Assembly (NCBI GenBank): GCA_963816535.1
Contig: CAWFKW010000006.1
Coordinates: 372,001 to 436,000, forward strand
Reading direction: 5' to 3'
Origin: CAWFKW01 sp963816535
GTDB lineage: Bacteria > Bacteroidota > Ignavibacteria > Tepidaquicellales > OLB5
Length of the DNA stretch: 64,000 nt
Both the position numbers and the translations under genes were made by a program. Under the pieces are notes generated by a model, which worked only from the letters and a program-made list of their open reading frames with translations, ran no database searches and had not been told where the DNA came from. Below are positions 41,231 through 50,298 of the stretch, in pieces. How positions within the stretch are numbered: the first letter of the stretch is position 1; every line of letters starts with the position of its first letter.

Positions 41231-42637
41231 TTAAAAAAGATTTGATTTGAATTTATTGTTTTCAAAGAACTCGCGGTGAAGATTCTTCATTACTCTTTCG
41301 CAATGCTCGACGTTCAGAAGCAATACGAAGCTGTGTTTATTGAAACCAAATACAATGGTATCGGCTTTCACGCCTGAGTTGCACATAAACACCCGCTGTT
41401 CCAGGTTTTCTATCGAGTTAAGGTCTGCGCCTACAAGCGTAATAAGGGCTTTACCGGAAATTATATCGCATTCCGATATTTCCGAGAATTCGTTTTTCAG
41501 GTCGTCATAGTGGATCTTCGTATAAGCGTTTTCAGCAATAACTATTACTATTGCGTTGTTTGATGAAGCCAGAACATCAATCTGCGGTTTATGCCTGCTT
41601 AGTATATTTATCATAGCGTCCCAAAAGATGTATTGGTTCATTTGTTCCTTTGGCTTGATCCTGAGCACTATAACGTTCTTTTTATATGTAATCGATTTTA
41701 CAAGTTTGTGATGGTTCAGCTCCGAATTAACAAGCGTCCCCCGGGAAGAAATATTCTTTGAATTAAGGATCCTGAGCGGAATGTTCTTTCTGAATGCGGG
41801 CTTAACCGAATTCTTGTGAAGCACTTTTGCCCCGAAATTTGAAAGCTCCTCCATTTCCTGGAACGATATCTCATTAAGTTTGACGGCGTTCTTGATTATG
41901 TTCGGGTCGGCAGAAAGCACGCCGTCAACGTCCGTCCATATCTGGATCTCATTTGCATCGAGCAATGAACCGTAAATAGCCGCCGAGAAGTCAGAGCTTT
42001 CCCTGCCCATCGTGGTCGAAACGCCGTCTTCAGTAGAAGCTATGAAGCCCTGCGCGATCACTGTTTTTCCTTTTCTAAGAAGCGGTTTTATCCGCTTGTC
42101 AATGTTTTTTTGGGTAACCGCAAAATCAGGGTAAGCCCGTGAAAATTCGTTGTCGGTCCTGATGATTTCGCGCGAGTCTGTTAATGCTGCATCGACTCCG
42201 TGATTCCTCATTGCATAATATATTACCGTTGACGACATAAGCTCCCCAAAAACCCGGAACGCATCAAGCGTCCTGAGCGATAACTCGCCAATGATCGAAA
42301 GCCCTGAAATCAGCTCTGATATCTTACCGTGGAAATTTATGATTCTTTCCACCGCCTCAGTTTTAAGCTTCTTTTCCGTCACCAGGTCGTTTATGATCGC
42401 ATGATGCCGGTTTATAATTTCCTTCAGCAGCAGCTCGGCTTCAATAACCCTGTTCTCTGACGCGTAACGCGCCATTTGCTCAAGCGCATTTGTGGCTCTT
42501 GCTATAGCTGAAACTACCACTACCTTGCGGGCGCGATTTTTCTTCACTATCCTGATTACATTGCGGATAGAGCCGCTATCCATAACAGAAGTCCCGCCGA
42601 ACTTCATCACGATTATCTTACCAGCTTTTAATGCCAT
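41231..42637 (-). CDS. lysC: Aspartate kinase (monofunctional, with ACT domains)
   Basis: 468 residues. Phosphorylates aspartate as the first step to lysine, threonine and methionine. The kinase domain opens with VMKFGGTSVMDSGSI and carries TTMGRESSDFSAAIYGSLL and EIQIWTDVDGVLSADPNI. The C-terminal part (about 315-468) holds the ACT pair that senses end products (IVIVIAENAYTKIHYDDL, ALITLVGADLNSI). No homoserine dehydrogenase domain is attached, so it is not ThrA-like. It starts 3 bp after nadD. Confidence 0.94.
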   Translation of the reverse strand: MALKAGKIIVMKFGGTSVMDSGSIRNVIRIVKKNRARKVVVVSAIARATNALEQMARYASENRVIEAELLLKEIINRHHAIINDLVTEKKLKTEAVERIINFHGKISELISGLSIIGELSLRTLDAFRVFGELMSSTVIYYAMRNHGVDAALTDSREIIRTDNEFSRAYPDFAVTQKNIDKRIKPLLRKGKTVIAQGFIASTEDGVSTTMGRESSDFSAAIYGSLLDANEIQIWTDVDGVLSADPNIIKNAVKLNEISFQEMEELSNFGAKVLHKNSVKPAFRKNIPLRILNSKNISSRGTLVNSELNHHKLVKSITYKKNVIVLRIKPKEQMNQYIFWDAMINILSRHKPQIDVLASSNNAIVIVIAENAYTKIHYDDLKNEFSEISECDIISGKALITLVGADLNSIENLEQRVFMCNSGVKADTIVFGFNKHSFVLLLNVEHCERVMKNLHREFFENNKFKSNLF

Positions 42638-42640
42638 TAA

Positions 42641-43234
42641 CTATATATATAGTTTGTTATCTTTTATAAATTCTTCAACTTCAAGCGGAACCAGGTATTT
42701 GATGGAACGGTTCTCCTTAACGCGGTTTCGAATCTCGGTCGAAGAAATGTCTATGTTTGGCGCAGGCACAAAAGTAACCTGCCTCCCGAAATCATTCTTT
42801 ACATCCTGTATCAGAAATCCCGGGCGGTTTATTACCACCACCTCCGAAAGCGCAAACAGCTTTCCCGGGTCTTTCCATGTGTGTATCTCTGCCAGATTAT
42901 CCATTCCGATTATCAGGTATAACTTTGTTTGCTCATCGCTGTATAGTTCCCTCAGCTTCATAAGGGTTTCTGCCGTATAACTTTTTGAGTTCTGCGAATT
43001 ATTTATCTCCGCGTCCGAAGATTCAAAATAACTGTTTCCTTTTACGGCAAGTTCGATCATCTTCAGCCTGATCAAAGCGCCCGGCATATTTCCTTCGTCC
43101 TTGTGGGGTGGGTGCGCTGAAGGAATAAACAAAACTTTATCCAAATGCATCTGCTCTCTTACTTCTTCCGCCATAATCAGGTGCGCAGTATGAATAGGGT
43201 TGAACGCGCCGCCGAATACCCCGATACGCCTCAA
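42641..43234 (-). CDS. nadD: Nicotinate-nucleotide adenylyltransferase
   Basis: 197 residues. Adenylates nicotinate mononucleotide in NAD synthesis. The nucleotidyltransferase motif is GVFGGAFNPIHTAHLIMAEE (residues 5-24, GxFxPxHxxH), followed by FIPSAHPPHK. The C-terminal ISSTEIRNRVKENRSIKYLV contains the second signature, SSTxxR. The start codon overlaps the preceding glycosyltransferase gene by 4 nt, so a housekeeping NAD gene is coupled to a polysaccharide operon. Confidence 0.94.
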   Translation of the reverse strand: MRRIGVFGGAFNPIHTAHLIMAEEVREQMHLDKVLFIPSAHPPHKDEGNMPGALIRLKMIELAVKGNSYFESSDAEINNSQNSKSYTAETLMKLRELYSDEQTKLYLIIGMDNLAEIHTWKDPGKLFALSEVVVINRPGFLIQDVKNDFGRQVTFVPAPNIDISSTEIRNRVKENRSIKYLVPLEVEEFIKDNKLYI

Positions 43235-44367
43235 TTCTTCATCGCTCCTCTGTATACATCCATGTATACTTCTTCGATCTGCTTAATTATTTCAGTTTCA
43301 TCGAATGACGTTGATTCGAGCATCGCGTTCTGCGCGAGTTTTTCTCGTAGTTCGGTATTTTCTCGCAGCGCGGATATTTCCCTGAAAAGGTTGTCCATAT
43401 CGTTCGGGTCAAAAGTAAGCGCCGAATAATTATTCTTAATTACTTCCAGCAGGTTCAGTATTTTGCTGCAAACAATAGCTTTCCTTGAGGCCATAGCTTC
43501 AAGCAGCGCATAGGGCATTCCCTCCCAGAAAGAAGGAAGAACAAAAACGTCAAAAATTGAATAATAATCAGGCAAATTGTTTTTTTCGCCGGCAAAAATA
43601 ACATACTCTCCTAAATTTGCCTCCCGGGCATATTCTCTCATGCTGTTCATCGTTTTTCCGTCCCCAACAAGCACGAACCGCATCTCCGGGAATTTTTTAA
43701 CCAGGTAATAAGCCGCCTGTATAATGATCCTCTGGTTCTTTTGAACGTCGAATCTCGAAATATTTCCCACAACAAAATTAGTTTCGTCAAGCCCAAAACT
43801 TTTGAGCAGTGAAATATTCTTCTTAAGGTTAGAATACTTTGTGAGGTTTATCCCGTTTCCTATCACAACCGATTTTGCCGAATCTGCGATCTTGTATTTC
43901 AGCGCTGTCAGCAGGTCATTCTGCGTTTCACAAATTGTCATGTCGGTGTACTGCACAAGATACTGCTCTATGGTTTTCGAAATGTTCCGTACAAAAAAGT
44001 TCTCTCTGTTTATATAATGAATGCCGTGTATAGTGTGCACGGTCTTTAATCCGGGGCCGCGTTTTTTCAGCGAACGCCCGTAATACCCGCCTACGCCTCC
44101 ATGCGAATGCACAATGTCAAACTTTTCTCTTTTCTGAATTTCGATCAATGACTTCAAGTGTTTGATGCGGAGCATTTTAGGCAATTCAACAGGGAAGAAT
44201 TCTATACCGGCGTTTCTAACCTCCTTCTCGAATGCAAGACCGCCCTTTGCGGCGATCGCAACATCGAACTCTGACTTATCTATGCAATTGCAGATAGAAA
44301 GAATATTGGCCTGGCCGCCTCCAAGAAAACCGCCGTCAATTACATGCAGAACTTTTATTTTTCCCAT
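43231..44367 (-). CDS. Family 4 glycosyltransferase (GT-B fold)
   Basis: 378 residues. The N-terminal acceptor domain has VLHVIDGGFLGGGQANILSI and FDIVHSHGGVGGYYG; the C-terminal donor domain shows NFVVGNISRFDVQKNQRIII, RFVLVGDGKTMNSMREYA, and FVLPSFWEGMPYALLEAMAS, with the E-x7-E type donor motif. Transfers a nucleotide-sugar unit to a lipid-linked glycan on the cytosolic face, as part of the surface-polysaccharide block 43-51 kb. Sugar specificity is unknown. Overlaps nadD by 4 nt and lies 91 bp after a GT2 gene. Confidence 0.92.
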   Translation of the reverse strand: MGKIKVLHVIDGGFLGGGQANILSICNCIDKSEFDVAIAAKGGLAFEKEVRNAGIEFFPVELPKMLRIKHLKSLIEIQKREKFDIVHSHGGVGGYYGRSLKKRGPGLKTVHTIHGIHYINRENFFVRNISKTIEQYLVQYTDMTICETQNDLLTALKYKIADSAKSVVIGNGINLTKYSNLKKNISLLKSFGLDETNFVVGNISRFDVQKNQRIIIQAAYYLVKKFPEMRFVLVGDGKTMNSMREYAREANLGEYVIFAGEKNNLPDYYSIFDVFVLPSFWEGMPYALLEAMASRKAIVCSKILNLLEVIKNNYSALTFDPNDMDNLFREISALRENTELREKLAQNAMLESTSFDETEIIKQIEEVYMDVYRGAMKN

Positions 44368-44458
44368 TAGATAAGTTGTTTAATCCGGCGGCGTCCAGCA
44401 GCCATCACCGCAAAAATAAATAATTTATTGGTTTCTAGTAAGGTAGTTTACAGTTCCC

Positions 44459-45475
44459 TTAAGACTTTTTTCTCCGGTAGTACTCGATCGGGCGTATTCC
44501 AATCATCCTCGAATAAAAATATGAAAGCATGTTTATAGCATTGTTAATAGCTCCTCTGTCATTAACCAGTTTAGAAGTCATGTTCTTTATCACTTCTTCT
44601 TCCGGAACTTTCATAAATGAGCGGTTTTTAACCCTCTTCTCCCTTATTAATTTGAGATTGGCAGCCATCCAGAACGGAACCCTGAAAGTTCCCCAAAATG
44701 ACCGATCCGCGGAAAACACAGCAGTTATCAGTCTTACCGTTCTTACTACTGCAATTACCGGGACTATTTTCAGTATGAACAGGGGCGAAAAAAAAGTGTA
44801 CAGGTTAAGCATTTGATTCCGCAGCCGGTAGAACGATTTTGACGACGATGCCCCTTCGGAGCCTCCGCCGAAATGCTGAACTACCGATTCTTTAACAAAT
44901 TTGATTTTCATTCCCATAAAACGCGCCTTAAGGCCAAGATAAAGGTCTTCGCTGTAATAAAAATAATCGGGGTCAAAAGGCTCGCCAATTTCGCTTTTGC
45001 GGAAAATGACAGAGCAGCCGTTCGGGTAAAATTCGTCTTCTGTGTTTTCAAAAATATTCATGATGTTGTACATAAGGTATGAAACCGAGCCGTTGGTTTT
45101 GTAATATTTCTCATCAATTCCCTTTGTTATAACAAATGAAGATGCGACTGTATTCCCCTCTTTGACGGCGTCTACCAGGTGTGCCAGCCAGTCCTTTTCA
45201 ACAATTGTGTCGTTATTGAGCAGAACTATCATGTCATTTGATGCTTGCTTCAGCGCTTCGTTATTGCCGCCCGCAAACCCTAAATTCTCTTTAAACTCTG
45301 CTATCTTTAGCCTGCTGTCGCTGAAATTGTCCTTTACAAATTTTACGCTGCCGTCCATCGAATTATTATCGAATAATATTAACTCAAAATCTGCAAAAGA
45401 TTGGGCAAGGACGGATCTTAAACATCCCTCAAGAAATCTCTTACCGTTAAAATTCAGGATTATTACTGATACCAT
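44459..45475 (-). CDS. Family 2 glycosyltransferase
   Basis: 338 residues. GT-A domain opens MVSVIILNFNGKRFLEGCLR, then ELILFDNNSMDGSVKFVKDN and MIVLLNNDTIVEKDWLAHLV, where NND is the DxD-type metal site. FDPDYFYYSEDLYLGLKARF holds the acceptor ED motif. The C-terminal part (about 225-270) has hydrophobic segments that may anchor it to the membrane. Resembles rhamnosyltransferase-like GT2 enzymes by motif layout; specificity is not determined. Confidence 0.92.
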   Translation of the reverse strand: MVSVIILNFNGKRFLEGCLRSVLAQSFADFELILFDNNSMDGSVKFVKDNFSDSRLKIAEFKENLGFAGGNNEALKQASNDMIVLLNNDTIVEKDWLAHLVDAVKEGNTVASSFVITKGIDEKYYKTNGSVSYLMYNIMNIFENTEDEFYPNGCSVIFRKSEIGEPFDPDYFYYSEDLYLGLKARFMGMKIKFVKESVVQHFGGGSEGASSSKSFYRLRNQMLNLYTFFSPLFILKIVPVIAVVRTVRLITAVFSADRSFWGTFRVPFWMAANLKLIREKRVKNRSFMKVPEEEVIKNMTSKLVNDRGAINNAINMLSYFYSRMIGIRPIEYYRRKKS

Positions 45476-45480
45476 AAGAT

Positions 45481-46821
45481 TTACATACCGTACTGAGACG
45501 GTGTGAAATAAAATTTGTATGTTACAATAACCGACATTATATCAAAAATGATCAGCGCGGCAATAAGCGCAGGGGCGAGATACTTCTTAAAACCCGGCCG
45601 CCTGAAAATACCTGCAAATTCAATTAACCCAATTGAAACAGATACAAATACCGCAGAAATGACGGGAAACAAAAATCTGCCCTGGAACTGGCTTAACAAC
45701 GTGTTGAAATAAATAATACCCGCCATACACGCGGCTATAGCAAGAAACAGAACTATCGAGCCCTGCCGTTCTTTCAGGATCTTCTTAAACCGGATAACTA
45801 CAGATAAAAAACCTGCTCCGAATAATACTGCATAGAACAAGTAGAATATCTTCGGCAGCAGCACATTCATCAGTCCCGGGTATCCCACAAATGATTTGAA
45901 AAACTCCTGCGAAAACGGGTAAATAAAATAATATGAAAATAAGCTGTGGCTGTCGAATTTACCGAAAGTTGAGAACTCTTCCTTTAAACCGACGACCTCG
46001 CCGTAAGACGCTATGTTGTGATATAAATACAGCGATGATATAAGAAGCGCCGATGCCGCGGCAAAAAATGTACCCCGTGCGGCTCTTTTTCTTTCTGCCG
46101 GGGAATTTGCGAGAAGATTAAGAACAATAACAAACGCGGTTACCGGGAAAATAAAATAAATCGTCTTCTTAGTTATGATTCCCAGCCCGATCGAGAGCCC
46201 GGTGAGAATGTAATTCCTGACGTTACCCGGTTCGTTTAACATCTTCAGCAAATAATAAATGCTCATAGTTGAAAAGAGGTTAACCGGATTATCATTATTT
46301 ATAACTCCTGATATAAATGCGAACTGGGGGAGAGTGGCCGCAAATATAACAGGCAATAACGCCGCCTGTTTGTCTTTCAATACTATCAAAGCAATTTTAT
46401 AAATAAAAACAATGTTCAGCATGCCCAGCAGAACCGATATAAGCCTGAACACATGGAAAAAATTACCGGGACTGCCCGCATTATCAATGTGCATGTAATA
46501 GGGAACATGCTGATTTTTCCCGCCATTCCATACATGCAGCGGGTTCAGGGCTAACTTATATTCAATTGGCTTATCTGAGTTGAAAGCATAATTTATTGAA
46601 TAAAGCGCCAGGTAATACAAAGGGGGCTGGTGGCCCTGCAGCGGCTCCTTAAGTGAATCAACTGCCTGGTCCGGCAGCGTTTTATGCTTTTGCAGAAAAT
46701 TTATGTACGAAATGTGCCCAACTTCATCGGGCGCTTCGAATGCGGGGACAATAAATGTAAACAGCGACGAAAATATCATGAAATAAAGCAGGCAGATATA
46801 TAATCCTGTCTTCGGGCTCAT
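45481..46821 (-). CDS. Polytopic membrane protein, DUF2142/mannosyltransferase-like
   Basis: 446 residues with about ten transmembrane segments. The first periplasmic loop has FEAPDEVGHISYINFLQKHK, matching the PxDE motif of GT-C or DUF2142 membrane glycosyltransferases. Its acidic residues are the expected metal and catalytic site. HQPPLYYLALYSINYAF is another family feature. Likely uses a lipid-linked sugar donor on the outer side of the membrane. It overlaps the next GT2 gene by 4 nt, so it belongs to the same operon. Confidence 0.82.
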   Translation of the reverse strand: MSPKTGLYICLLYFMIFSSLFTFIVPAFEAPDEVGHISYINFLQKHKTLPDQAVDSLKEPLQGHQPPLYYLALYSINYAFNSDKPIEYKLALNPLHVWNGGKNQHVPYYMHIDNAGSPGNFFHVFRLISVLLGMLNIVFIYKIALIVLKDKQAALLPVIFAATLPQFAFISGVINNDNPVNLFSTMSIYYLLKMLNEPGNVRNYILTGLSIGLGIITKKTIYFIFPVTAFVIVLNLLANSPAERKRAARGTFFAAASALLISSLYLYHNIASYGEVVGLKEEFSTFGKFDSHSLFSYYFIYPFSQEFFKSFVGYPGLMNVLLPKIFYLFYAVLFGAGFLSVVIRFKKILKERQGSIVLFLAIAACMAGIIYFNTLLSQFQGRFLFPVISAVFVSVSIGLIEFAGIFRRPGFKKYLAPALIAALIIFDIMSVIVTYKFYFTPSQYGM

Positions 46822-47777
46822 TTTATAAAAAGACTTTTTAGATATTTAACTGAAACTTTCCTGCTTCTCTGAATTTCGAAACGCGCGGGTATTTCGCTCC
46901 ACGCCACGGCAAGTCCGCGAATATAGCCTTTAAGCGCCCTGAGGAAAAGCGCGAATGAAAAATCACGGATAAACCTGTAATAACGCCGGACTCTCGCCCC
47001 AAAGAACAAAGGCTGGTAAATAATATATAACCAAAGCGGGTAATTCCGGAATCGCATCAGGACCAGGTTCCTTTCAGCCATCTCGGTCTGGAATCCGTGC
47101 GTCGCAACCGAGCTTGTGCCGCCGCGTTTGTGATAACAAATTATTCGCGGCTCGTAATAACACTTATGGTTCAGAAGCTGGCTGCGGAACGAGAGATCTA
47201 CGTCTTCGATGTACGCGAAAAATTTTTCATCAAACAATCCAACCGCCCTGAACAGCGAAGTTCTGTAAAAAGCAGCGCCCGCGCATGCGCCAAAAATGTA
47301 TTCGGTCTTATCGTATTGTCCGGTATCTTTCTCGCCGAAACCCCTGGCGTAGGGCGAACCGCCTTTTCCTTTGAGGAAATCTCCGCAATTGTCGATCAGC
47401 GTCCTGTCGTAATAATTCAGCATCTTTACGGCGACTATAGATGCATCAGGATTTGTTTCAAACGCCCTAACGCCCTTTTCAAGAAAGTCGGGGCTTAATT
47501 CAATATCATTGTTAAGAAGCAGGATATATTCTGCGACTATTTTGTCCAAAGTATATTTTATGCCGTAGTTAACGGCTTTGGCAAAGCCGAAATTGCGATC
47601 CAGAAGGATGATTGCCGCGTCCGGAAATGTATCATGGCTGTACTGCACTGAGTTATCTTTTGAACCATTATCAACCAATACCAAACGGAAATCAGCGTAA
47701 GTCTGCTTGTTCAGCGACTCATAGCAGGTTTTCAGATGTTCAATCCCGTTAAAATTTGGTATGACTATGTTTATCAA
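46818..47777 (-). CDS. Family 2 glycosyltransferase
   Basis: 319 residues. GT-A motifs INIVIPNFNGIEHLKTCYES, FRLVLVDNGSKDNSVQYSHD, AEYILLLNNDIELSPDFLEK and FFAYIEDVDLSFRSQLLNHK (ED-x-D-L-x-x-R). ICYHKRGGTSSVATHGFQTE is a GGTS variant of the C-terminal acceptor motif. Belongs to the same GT2 subgroup as its neighbours. A basic C-terminal helix could bind the membrane surface. Confidence 0.92.
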   Translation of the reverse strand: MINIVIPNFNGIEHLKTCYESLNKQTYADFRLVLVDNGSKDNSVQYSHDTFPDAAIILLDRNFGFAKAVNYGIKYTLDKIVAEYILLLNNDIELSPDFLEKGVRAFETNPDASIVAVKMLNYYDRTLIDNCGDFLKGKGGSPYARGFGEKDTGQYDKTEYIFGACAGAAFYRTSLFRAVGLFDEKFFAYIEDVDLSFRSQLLNHKCYYEPRIICYHKRGGTSSVATHGFQTEMAERNLVLMRFRNYPLWLYIIYQPLFFGARVRRYYRFIRDFSFALFLRALKGYIRGLAVAWSEIPARFEIQRSRKVSVKYLKSLFIK

Positions 47778-47785
47778 TAGCGTTA

Positions 47786-48757
47786 TTAAACTAATAATTT
47801 CAAAAGATACTTATGTTTCTTCATCCGGTACTCGCTTGATTTGCCGACGATTTTTAGAACATATTCAAATGTAAGTACAGTTAATGAATTAGATAATGCA
47901 AAAAACTTTATTAACCCGCTTTTGAATGAACCGTTATGTTTTTTCACATAATAGCGCATGCTTTTTATGAACTTTCCGTATACCTGCCAGTTTTCGTCAT
48001 TCCTGAAGCTTGCGCCGCCAAGGTGCGTAACCCGAAGCGATGAATCAACGGCAAGTTTTGACGTCTTGTGTATCCTAAAGCTCAGGTCTGTATCTTCAAA
48101 AAACAGGTCAAAACGGTCATCCATCATCCCAATCTCTCTTATAGTTTTCGACCTTGACATAAAAAATGCGCAGGGGATTTGTTCAACCGTCCATAATTTA
48201 TTCTGCCTGATGTCTATATCATGATTTTCAAGCCACCTGTTCTTCAGGCCACGGAACCGAAAGAATAATTTCGCATAAACAGTATAGAACAAAAGAAACT
48301 GCATAACCGTAGGGTATCTCTGGAAATAAATTCTCTGAAATTTTCCGTCGGTTCCTATAAGGGATGGCGTAAGCGCTCCTAACTCGGGGTCGCTTTCAAA
48401 ATCTGCCAGCAATTTCTTTAAGACGGGTTCAGTGAAAATGATATCAGGGTTCATTATGATGATAAATTCACCTGACGCCGCTTCTATGCCCCTGTTATTT
48501 GCGGATGAAAAGCTTTCCGGTTCACCGGGGAATATGGCCCTAACATTACCGCGTTTTGAAACTATGCCCTCAATGATCTGTTTTGATCCATCAGCCGGGG
48601 AATTATCTACAATTATTATTTCAAACTGCGTTGCATCCTCAAACTTAAAAACTGACTCAATGCAATCGGCTAAAACGCCCGCCGTATTATAATTAACTAT
48701 TATGATCGAGACCAAATCAGGCGGCCCCTCCACTTTTTTGATCCGGTTGTTTGCCAA
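47786..48757 (-). CDS. Family 2 glycosyltransferase
   Basis: 323 residues. GT-A motifs DLVSIIIVNYNTAGVLADCI, FEIIIVDNSPADGSKQIIEG, GEFIIIMNPDIIFTEPVLKK (NPD in place of NND) and DLFFEDTDLSFRIHKTSKLA. VTHLGGASFR is the acceptor His motif. Its start lies inside the flippase gene: the two overlap by 41 nt. Confidence 0.92.
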   Translation of the reverse strand: MANNRIKKVEGPPDLVSIIIVNYNTAGVLADCIESVFKFEDATQFEIIIVDNSPADGSKQIIEGIVSKRGNVRAIFPGEPESFSSANNRGIEAASGEFIIIMNPDIIFTEPVLKKLLADFESDPELGALTPSLIGTDGKFQRIYFQRYPTVMQFLLFYTVYAKLFFRFRGLKNRWLENHDIDIRQNKLWTVEQIPCAFFMSRSKTIREIGMMDDRFDLFFEDTDLSFRIHKTSKLAVDSSLRVTHLGGASFRNDENWQVYGKFIKSMRYYVKKHNGSFKSGLIKFFALSNSLTVLTFEYVLKIVGKSSEYRMKKHKYLLKLLV

Positions 48758-50297
48758 ACGGGTTCAAAATATATTTGAACTTCCTCAGGTTGCTGTAATC
48801 GTGTTCATCAAGATAGTTCGCTTTGAATAATATAGCTGAATAAACCAGTACAAATAAGGCGCCGCATATAGAAAGAAAAATAATTCCTACCGGCCTGCTG
48901 ATTGCAAAATGAAGGTTCAGCAGTCCGAACCTGTAAAAAACATAAGCTATCACTGCGCTAACCAATGCAATTATGACCGGTTTTGAATAAGTTTTTATCA
49001 TGAACGAAAACGGCTGTTCTTTAAAGTATCGGGCCGATGTGAAATATAGATAAACAGATGAAATAGTTATTGCAATCGATGCCCCTATCGCGGCTCCCAC
49101 AATGCCGTAATACTTTATAAGCAGAAAGCTAAGCGCGAGGTTTATGGCAAGATTAATTATGCCTTCATACATCAGGTATTTTGGATAGCCTAGATTTGGA
49201 ATTATAGCGTTGCCGGGCGCGGAGATAAGCAGATTTACTATCTGCCCTAAAGCAAGAATCCTTAAAAGATGCGCCGATATTGCGTATCCATCTCCCACCC
49301 ATGTGGTTATTATCAGGTTAGCAAACACAAAAATAAAAACAAATATCGGCAATGAAAATATCGTCAAATATTTTGAAGCTTCAAGAAACAGCAGGCTCAG
49401 CTTTGACTCCTCTTCTTTGGCGTTAAACTCAGCCGCAACAGGCGCGATCTGCTGAAAAAGCTGGAAAGGAAAAAATCTGCCCAGACGTGAAACTCTGCCT
49501 GCAAGGTTGAAAAATGTCACATTGTTTAATGTTGAAAAATATCCAAGAAGCATCTCGTCGTACTTTTCCGAAAGGAACCCGGCAATGCGCGATACCTGCA
49601 TCTGCATCCCGAACGACGACATCTTTTTGAATGCAGATTTTTGAAGATATTTGAAGCTGATAGATATCTCGGGCATTTCCCTTTTTGCAAGATATACGTT
49701 AAACGAAACGCTTACAATAACTGAACCAAGCTGGCTGTACAAAATCCCCTCAAGTCCGTAACCGAGTTTTAGCAGTATTAAAACGCTGACAAAATTTAAT
49801 AAATTTATAAACAGGCCGATGACGCTGTTTATATACATCTTCTGGATACTGACCAGGACTGAAACGAATATCGATGAGGACGTGGCTATAATAAAGATGA
49901 TAAGGCTTATTCTCAAAGCAAAATGACCGATACCCATAAGGTCGGGAGGCACATGTACGAACCCGAGTATGCTGTTGGCGAGAAGCAATCCAATAATACA
50001 AATAAGGGTAGTGAAAGCCAGGTAGAAGAAAAGCCCCGTATTGATAACGTTGTTCAGCTCGGTGAATTCTTTCTTATTATAATGTTCCGAAATAAATTTG
50101 ATGAACGAAGTCGAAATGCTGAAATCAAGAAGGCCAAATGTGCCTACAAATCCAAGCACAATAGCGTAAATGCCGAACTGCACCTGCCCGATGTGCGATA
50201 TAATTACCGGGGTTAAAATGAACGGCGCAAGGAACCCTATTGCCTGCGAAACAAAATGATATATCGTATTTTTTATTACCTTCTCTGCTAGGGACAT
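48717..50297 (-). CDS. Wzx-type oligosaccharide flippase (MATE/MOP superfamily)
   Basis: 526 residues from ATG 50297, chosen because it follows the previous stop by one base; an in-frame ATG at 50321 lies inside that gene. Twelve or more transmembrane segments, starting VIKNTIYHFVSQAIGFLAPF, typical for polysaccharide biosynthesis exporters. It should flip undecaprenyl-linked repeat units across the inner membrane. It sits between GT2 genes, and no Wzy polymerase or chain-length regulator lies in this window. The C-terminal tail overlaps the next gene by 41 nt. Confidence 0.9.
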   Translation of the reverse strand: MSLAEKVIKNTIYHFVSQAIGFLAPFILTPVIISHIGQVQFGIYAIVLGFVGTFGLLDFSISTSFIKFISEHYNKKEFTELNNVINTGLFFYLAFTTLICIIGLLLANSILGFVHVPPDLMGIGHFALRISLIIFIIATSSSIFVSVLVSIQKMYINSVIGLFINLLNFVSVLILLKLGYGLEGILYSQLGSVIVSVSFNVYLAKREMPEISISFKYLQKSAFKKMSSFGMQMQVSRIAGFLSEKYDEMLLGYFSTLNNVTFFNLAGRVSRLGRFFPFQLFQQIAPVAAEFNAKEEESKLSLLFLEASKYLTIFSLPIFVFIFVFANLIITTWVGDGYAISAHLLRILALGQIVNLLISAPGNAIIPNLGYPKYLMYEGIINLAINLALSFLLIKYYGIVGAAIGASIAITISSVYLYFTSARYFKEQPFSFMIKTYSKPVIIALVSAVIAYVFYRFGLLNLHFAISRPVGIIFLSICGALFVLVYSAILFKANYLDEHDYSNLRKFKYILNPFGKQPDQKSGGAA

Positions 50298-50298
50298 T

